Below, in pieces: positions 21,268 through 25,361 of a stretch of 25,361 bases of DNA. How positions within the stretch are numbered: the first letter of the stretch is position 1; each line of letters begins with the position of its first letter. The notes under the pieces were generated by a model. It saw only the letters and a list, made by a program, of their open reading frames with translations, did not search any database and was not told the origin of the DNA. Origin of the DNA: an uncultured Caryophanales bacterium. GTDB taxonomy: Bacteria > Bacillota_I > Bacilli_A > RFN20 > CAG-288. Made by a program: the position numbers and the translations under genes. The DNA is taken from positions 1-25,361 of the forward strand of contig CALBLI010000069.1 in assembly GCA_937896065.1 (NCBI GenBank). The letters are read 5' to 3'.

Positions 21268-23826
21268 ATGAATAATGAACAAAAATATACAAATAAAGTA
21301 ATAGAAGCAATAAATAAAGGTTTTGAATTATCAAAGGAAAAATCATTACCTTGTTTTGATGTACCAGAATTACTGCGAGTTCTTTTTGATCAAGAAAACT
21401 CAATGTATGTAAACGTCTTAAATAAAATAGGTATTGATGAAAAGGAAGTTTCACAGCTCATTACCAAAGCCATTGATGATACTGCTAAAACTTCAGCAAG
21501 CAATGAAATAACTCAATCCAGTGATATTTCAAATATTTTATATAATGCCGTCAAATATCAAAAAGAGATGCAAGATGATTATATGTCTATTGAACATCTT
21601 CTTTTAGCACAATTTGATTGTAAACATTCATTAATTGCTAAATTAAAGCAAATTAAAGACTATACAAAGGATAATTTTTTAAAAAGTATAAAACAAATCA
21701 GAGGTAATCAACACGTCACAAGTGATGAACCCGAAAATCAATATGAAGCTTTAAAAAAATATGGTCGTGATTTAGTTAGCGATGTTGCAAAAGGAAAAAT
21801 AGATCCCGTTATTGGAAGAGATAATGAGATCAGAAGAATGATGGAGATTCTGTCAAGAAAAAGCAAAAATAATCCTATTTTAATAGGCGATCCTGGTGTC
21901 GGTAAAACAGCTGTTGTTGAAGGTTTAGCATGGCGTATTTTTAAAGGTGATGTTCCTGAATCACTAAAAAGAAAGACCATCTTTGAACTAGATGTTGCCT
22001 CTCTTGTTGCAGGTGCTAAATATCGTGGTGAATTTGAAGAGAGATTAAAAGCTGTCATGAAAGAAGTGACTGCATCAAATGGTGATATCATTTTATTTAT
22101 TGATGAAATCCATACTCTGATCGGTTCAGGACAAAGTGGTGAATCATCACTTGATGGTGCTAATATTTTGAAACCTCTTCTTGCCCGTGGAGAGCTTCAT
22201 TGCATTGGTGCAACAACCATGAATGAATATCGAAAATACATTGAAAAAGATCCTGCTTTTGAAAGAAGAATGCAGAAAATTATAGTTGATGAGCCTACTG
22301 TTGAAGATACCATTGCTATCTTAAGAGGTATCAAAGATAGATATGAACAGCATCATGGTGTCTCAATAACTGATGATGCAATCATTTCCGCAGTCACCTT
22401 ATCAAAAAGATATATAACTGATCGTTTCTTGCCTGATAAAGCAATTGATTTAATCGATGAAGCTTGTTCAAAAGTAAGAATGCAAATTGATACTATGCCT
22501 GAAGAGCTTGATGAAGTCACTAGAAAGTTGATGCAACTTCAAATTGAAAAAGTCTCACTAAAAAATGATGATAGTGAAAATGCTATTAAACGCAAAGAAG
22601 AAATGGAAAAAGAAATTTCTTCTTTACAGTGTAAAAAAGATGAATTAACCAGCAAATGGCAAGCTCAAAAAGCAATCAACGAAAGACTTAAAGAAACTAA
22701 AAAAGAAATTGATAGGAATAATCTTCTTCTTGATAAATATATGTCCGAAGCAAATTACTTAGAAGCTGCTAAGCTTCAAAACGAGATTCTTCCTACACTT
22801 AAAGCTAAATTGAGTAAAGAAAAAGAAGAATGTCAAAAAGATGAAGCTGCTTCCGATGTTGTAACATCTGATACAATTGCAAATGTCATCTCTAGTTGGA
22901 CAAGAATCCCAGTCAGTAAATTGACTCAAAGTGAGAGAACTAAAATCCTTTCACTTCCACAAGAGCTTGAAAAGAGAGTCATTGGCCAAGATGAAGCAAT
23001 CAAACAAATTTCTGATTCAATTTTAAGAAGTAGAGCTGGATTATCAGATCAAAATAGACCTATAGGTTCATTTCTATTTTTAGGACCAACAGGTGTTGGT
23101 AAAACTGAAGTAGCTAAAGCTTTAGCTGAACAATTATTTGATAGTGAAAAACATATCATCAGAATTGATATGTCCGAATATATGGAAAAATATTCCGTCT
23201 CACGTCTTGTTGGTGCTGCTCCTGGTTATGTCGGTTATGAACAAGGTGGTCAACTTACTGAACAAGTAAGACGCAACCCATATTCAATTGTTCTATTTGA
23301 TGAGATTGAAAAAGCCCATCCTGATGTTTTCAATATCTTGCTTCAAGTACTTGATGATGGTAGGTTAACTGATTCACAAGGTAGAACTGTTGATTTTACA
23401 AATACAATCATCATCATGACATCTAACTTAGGTAGTCAATTCCTTCTTGAAGGAAATACTGAGAAAGAGAAAGGTGAAGTATTAAATCTTTTAAAATCTA
23501 CATTTAGACCTGAATTTTTGAACAGAATTGATGAGATTATTATGTTTAATTCTTTAAATAAAGATATGACGCATAAGATAATTGAAAAATTCTTAAATCA
23601 ATTGAAAGCTAGATTAAATAGTAAGGAAATTACTTTTAATTATGATGACAAAGCTGTGTCTTATCTAGACAAATACTTTGATCAAACATATGGTGCAAGA
23701 CCACTTAAAAGAGCTATTCAAAATGAAGTTGAAGATCAGATTGCATACGATATCTTATCTGATAAAATCACCAAATCAGTCAATGTATCAGCTAAAGATA
23801 ATCATTTGACTTTCTTAGAAAAATAA
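21268..23826 (+). CDS. clpB: Chaperone ClpB (Hsp100 disaggregase)
   Basis: An 852-residue hexameric AAA+ disaggregase that works with DnaK to rescue aggregated proteins. The N-domain (1-150) is followed by NBD1 with Walker A GDPGVGKT (207-214), pore loop KYRGEFEER (251-259) and Walker B ILFIDE (275-280). The coiled-coil middle domain (about 400-525, starting RMQIDTMPEELDE) is the ClpB type. NBD2 has Walker A GPTGVGKT (606-613), pore loop GYVGYEQGG (653-661) and Walker B IVLFDE (674-679). No ClpP-docking tripeptide is expected or seen. A TTG at 21253 is in frame, but it lies within the ribosome-binding region; ATG 21268, nine bases after GGAGG, is the start. Regulated by CIRCE. The 3' end overlaps nth by 25 bp. 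Confidence 0.96.
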   Translation: MNNEQKYTNKVIEAINKGFELSKEKSLPCFDVPELLRVLFDQENSMYVNVLNKIGIDEKEVSQLITKAIDDTAKTSASNEITQSSDISNILYNAVKYQKEMQDDYMSIEHLLLAQFDCKHSLIAKLKQIKDYTKDNFLKSIKQIRGNQHVTSDEPENQYEALKKYGRDLVSDVAKGKIDPVIGRDNEIRRMMEILSRKSKNNPILIGDPGVGKTAVVEGLAWRIFKGDVPESLKRKTIFELDVASLVAGAKYRGEFEERLKAVMKEVTASNGDIILFIDEIHTLIGSGQSGESSLDGANILKPLLARGELHCIGATTMNEYRKYIEKDPAFERRMQKIIVDEPTVEDTIAILRGIKDRYEQHHGVSITDDAIISAVTLSKRYITDRFLPDKAIDLIDEACSKVRMQIDTMPEELDEVTRKLMQLQIEKVSLKNDDSENAIKRKEEMEKEISSLQCKKDELTSKWQAQKAINERLKETKKEIDRNNLLLDKYMSEANYLEAAKLQNEILPTLKAKLSKEKEECQKDEAASDVVTSDTIANVISSWTRIPVSKLTQSERTKILSLPQELEKRVIGQDEAIKQISDSILRSRAGLSDQNRPIGSFLFLGPTGVGKTEVAKALAEQLFDSEKHIIRIDMSEYMEKYSVSRLVGAAPGYVGYEQGGQLTEQVRRNPYSIVLFDEIEKAHPDVFNILLQVLDDGRLTDSQGRTVDFTNTIIIMTSNLGSQFLLEGNTEKEKGEVLNLLKSTFRPEFLNRIDEIIMFNSLNKDMTHKIIEKFLNQLKARLNSKEITFNYDDKAVSYLDKYFDQTYGARPLKRAIQNEVEDQIAYDILSDKITKSVNVSAKDNHLTFLEK

Positions 23827-24428
23827 GGGCAATTTGTATTCAGCTTACACTCTTTACAATTTGGAGAAATAGCTTTGCAAATATTTCTGCCAAACAAAAT
23901 TAGTTGCCTATGAAAATTGATGCTAGAATCAGGAAACTTCTTTTCTAAATCAACTGATATAAGACTTGGGTTATCACTTTTTGATAGCTCAAGTCTTTTT
24001 GCTATTCTTTGAATATGTGTATCAACTGGTATCACTTTTTTATTATATAATTCGCCTAAAATTACTTTAGCTGTCTTATAGCCAACTCCATTTATAGTTA
24101 TTAATTTGTCAAAACTATCAGGAACTTTTTGATTGTATTCATAATACACTTTATTAACAGCATCCATGACATAATTAGTTTTACTTTTTGCAAGACCAAG
24201 TATTGATATAATCTTATAGATATCATCATAACTGGCATCTTTCAGTTTTTCTAAACTATCATATTTAGAAAACAAAATACTAGTTACTTCATTGACTTTC
24301 TTATCTGTGGTTTGAGCTGATAATATAACAGCAATCAATAACTCATAATCATGATTATGCTTTAAAAAGCATTCAGTTTTTGGATAAAGATTATTCAAAT
24401 AATCTAATAATTCTTTTTTATTTATCAC
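23802..24428 (-). CDS. nth: Endonuclease III (bifunctional DNA glycosylase/AP lyase)
   Basis: A 208-residue base-excision-repair enzyme that removes oxidised pyrimidines and cleaves the resulting abasic site. LLIAVILSAQTTDKKVN is the substrate-binding block. The helix-hairpin-helix LITINGVGYKTAKVIL contains catalytic K118, and D136 in PVDTHIQRIAKRL is the second catalytic residue. The 4Fe-4S cluster motif C-x6-C-x2-C-x5-C is intact (C184, C191, C194, C200). The start overlaps the dnaD stop region by 11 nt, the same dnaD-nth order as in Bacillus subtilis. The last eight codons are shared antisense with the end of clpB. Confidence 0.96.
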   Translation of the reverse strand: MINKKELLDYLNNLYPKTECFLKHNHDYELLIAVILSAQTTDKKVNEVTSILFSKYDSLEKLKDASYDDIYKIISILGLAKSKTNYVMDAVNKVYYEYNQKVPDSFDKLITINGVGYKTAKVILGELYNKKVIPVDTHIQRIAKRLELSKSDNPSLISVDLEKKFPDSSINFHRQLILFGRNICKAISPNCKECKLNTNCPYFSKKVK

Positions 24429-25020
24429 TTTCTTTCATCCAGCCAGAGGTATCAATTTCATCATTTACATTATTTTCTTCACTTTTATTTTCTTCAGTTA
24501 ATAGACCATTAACTAAATTTGCATTGAATTTTTTATTATTTAGCATCGACTTTTTGATCGCATCAATTATGTCATCTTGTAGATAACCAGCTTTTAGCCA
24601 TCTTGAAACATATTCTTTTTCAATTATAGTAAGTGTTTTATTAGCTAGTTTTTCAACTTCAGTGAAGAAATTATCATCATTTGTTGAAACAATATTGCTT
24701 GCTAAATAAAAGTCTTTGATAGCATCTAAGATGACTAATTTCTTGAATTCTTCAATTGAAATTGATGATTTATTATCTTTCTCAACTATTTTAAAAATAT
24801 TCTTTTTATATAATTTAGCAATCGAAGCATCAATTTTTTCTTTACTGATGTTATTTGAAAAATATGGAATTAATATATTGCAAGTAATAATCGATATACC
24901 ATTATTTATAAGTTCATCACTTTTTAAAATGACTAGTAGATCAATTTCATTTAAAGAATAATTTAAATATCTTTTTATTAACAGATGTTCAAAATTAAAA
25001 TCACTATAATTCAAATCCAT
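24418..25020 (-). CDS. dnaD: DnaD-like replication initiation protein
   Basis: A 200-residue protein. Residues about 1-95 fit the DnaD N-terminal winged-helix oligomerisation domain. Residues about 118-175 fit the DnaD C-terminal DNA-binding domain (KTLTIIEKEYVSRWLKAGYLQDDIIDAIKKSMLNN). The family's closing YxxxILxxW motif is eroded here to FNANLVNGLL. A 25-residue acidic tail follows. DnaD helps load the replicative helicase with DnaB and DnaI at oriC and at restart sites. Adjacency to nth supports the call. It starts inside the last 17 bases of the cca-like gene and overlaps nth by 11, so the three are one operon. Confidence 0.85.
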   Translation of the reverse strand: MDLNYSDFNFEHLLIKRYLNYSLNEIDLLVILKSDELINNGISIITCNILIPYFSNNISKEKIDASIAKLYKKNIFKIVEKDNKSSISIEEFKKLVILDAIKDFYLASNIVSTNDDNFFTEVEKLANKTLTIIEKEYVSRWLKAGYLQDDIIDAIKKSMLNNKKFNANLVNGLLTEENKSEENNVNDEIDTSGWMKESDK

Positions 25021-25361
25021 AATCTTCTCCTTTCAAAGCTTCAATTATCTTTTTTCGATAAGATGATTTTTTAATTTCTTCAATAACCTTTTCTCTTTTT
25101 AAATGTGAAATATATTTTTTATTCCTTATTAATGACTTATTTAATTTATCATCAACTATCAAATTAAGTTCATAAATAAATCGATATGCTCTAATTATTC
25201 TTAAAGGGTCCTCTTTAAGTCTAATATCTGGATCACCAATCATTTTTAATTTTTTATTTAAAATGTCATCAATGCAAGTAAGATTATCTAATAAATTATA
25301 ATTTTTATCCATATATAATGCATTGATTGTAAAGTCTCTTCTTTTAAAATCTTCTTTATAA
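25004..25361 (-). CDS. cca: CCA-adding enzyme / poly(A) polymerase family protein, 5' end outside window, short C-terminus
   Basis: The reading frame is open from the window edge, so the ATG at 25312 is internal. The first residues read EDFKRRDFTINALYMD, the family's RRDFTINAL motif that binds the nucleotide and tRNA end, followed by IGDPDIRLKEDPLRIIRAYRF, the neck-domain block of class II CCA enzymes. The enzyme adds or repairs the tRNA 3' CCA. After the motif only about 105 residues remain; bacterial CCA enzymes usually have about 280 more, forming body and tail domains. The coding end overlaps dnaD by 17 nt. No continuation in another frame is visible, so the short form looks native rather than frameshifted. 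Confidence 0.85.
   Translation of the reverse strand, partial: YKEDFKRRDFTINALYMDKNYNLLDNLTCIDDILNKKLKMIGDPDIRLKEDPLRIIRAYRFIYELNLIVDDKLNKSLIRNKKYISHLKREKVIEEIKKSSYRKKIIEALKGEDYGFEL

Noticed and set aside
1..25361. Mycoplasma-type genetic code with TGA as tryptophan
   Set aside because: rmuC, the GNAT gene and nth end at TGA at their normal family length, and tryptophans throughout are TGG.
1..25361. CRISPR array, prophage or classical defence island
   Set aside because: No regularly spaced repeats, no cas, integrase, phage structural or toxin-antitoxin genes were seen; the Cas4-like domain is part of the helicase fusion, not a cas locus.

Overview
The window is chromosomal DNA from a very AT-rich bacterium of the Bacillota/Mollicutes side of the tree. 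It reads as a small-genome, probably anaerobic and host-associated Bacilli member (Erysipelotrichales, RF39 or Acholeplasmatales type). This rests on AGA-dominated arginine codons, a mnmA with a Mycoplasma-like insert, a dnaD-nth pair, a CIRCE-controlled clpB, a salvage-type deoxynucleoside kinase and purine nucleoside phosphorylase, an ECF-type QueT transporter and a stand-alone rubredoxin. TGA ends several genes at the expected family length and tryptophan is TGG, so the standard bacterial code applies, not Mycoplasma code 4. The assignment is inference from gene content; no rRNA or marker tree is available.

Layout. 1-2245 (+): end of an RluA-type pseudouridine synthase, rluB, rmuC. 2247-3838 (-): dtd-mnmA, 4-nt overlap. 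3900-6625 (+): GNAT acetyltransferase, then punA-rarA (8-nt overlap). 6615-7933 (-): deoxynucleoside kinase-queT. 8003-8131 (+): rubredoxin with a strong terminator. 8172-8684 (-): unknown protein. 8685-9154: gene-poor. 9075-10432: an AAA_14/DUF4143 ATPase gene between two copies of a 43-bp direct repeat. 10593-10669 (-): tRNA-Phe. 10832-18740 (+): a long co-directional block of nuclease-helicase, lepA, a degenerate Fic-like protein, hemW and two small membrane proteins, ending at a 24-bp palindrome. 18840-20096 (+): tyrS. 20097-21131 (-): alpha/beta hydrolase. 21268-23826 (+): clpB behind CIRCE. 23802-25361 (-): cca(partial)-dnaD-nth.

Most of the content is housekeeping: rRNA and tRNA modification, translation quality control, replication and repair, protein disaggregation and nucleotide salvage. 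The less ordinary parts are: (i) the repeat-flanked ATPase cassette; (ii) a Fic-fold protein whose catalytic HPFx(D/E)GNGR motif has become QPFSSFNEEI, in the lepA-hemW operon; (iii) a RecB/Cas4-like nuclease fused to an iron-sulfur XPD/DinG-type helicase; (iv) several genes whose best -10 box places the transcription start on or next to the start codon, implying leaderless mRNAs; (v) a tyrosyl-tRNA synthetase with QLGN in place of the HIGH signature; (vi) a CCA-enzyme-like protein ending soon after the neck domain; and (vii) Shine-Dalgarno sequences that lie inside hairpins. Four convergent gene pairs abut or overlap at their 3' ends with no terminator between them.

I did not find CRISPR arrays, insertion sequences, phage genes or a known defence island. 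The strongest candidates for something undescribed are the ATPase cassette and the Fic-like pseudoenzyme.
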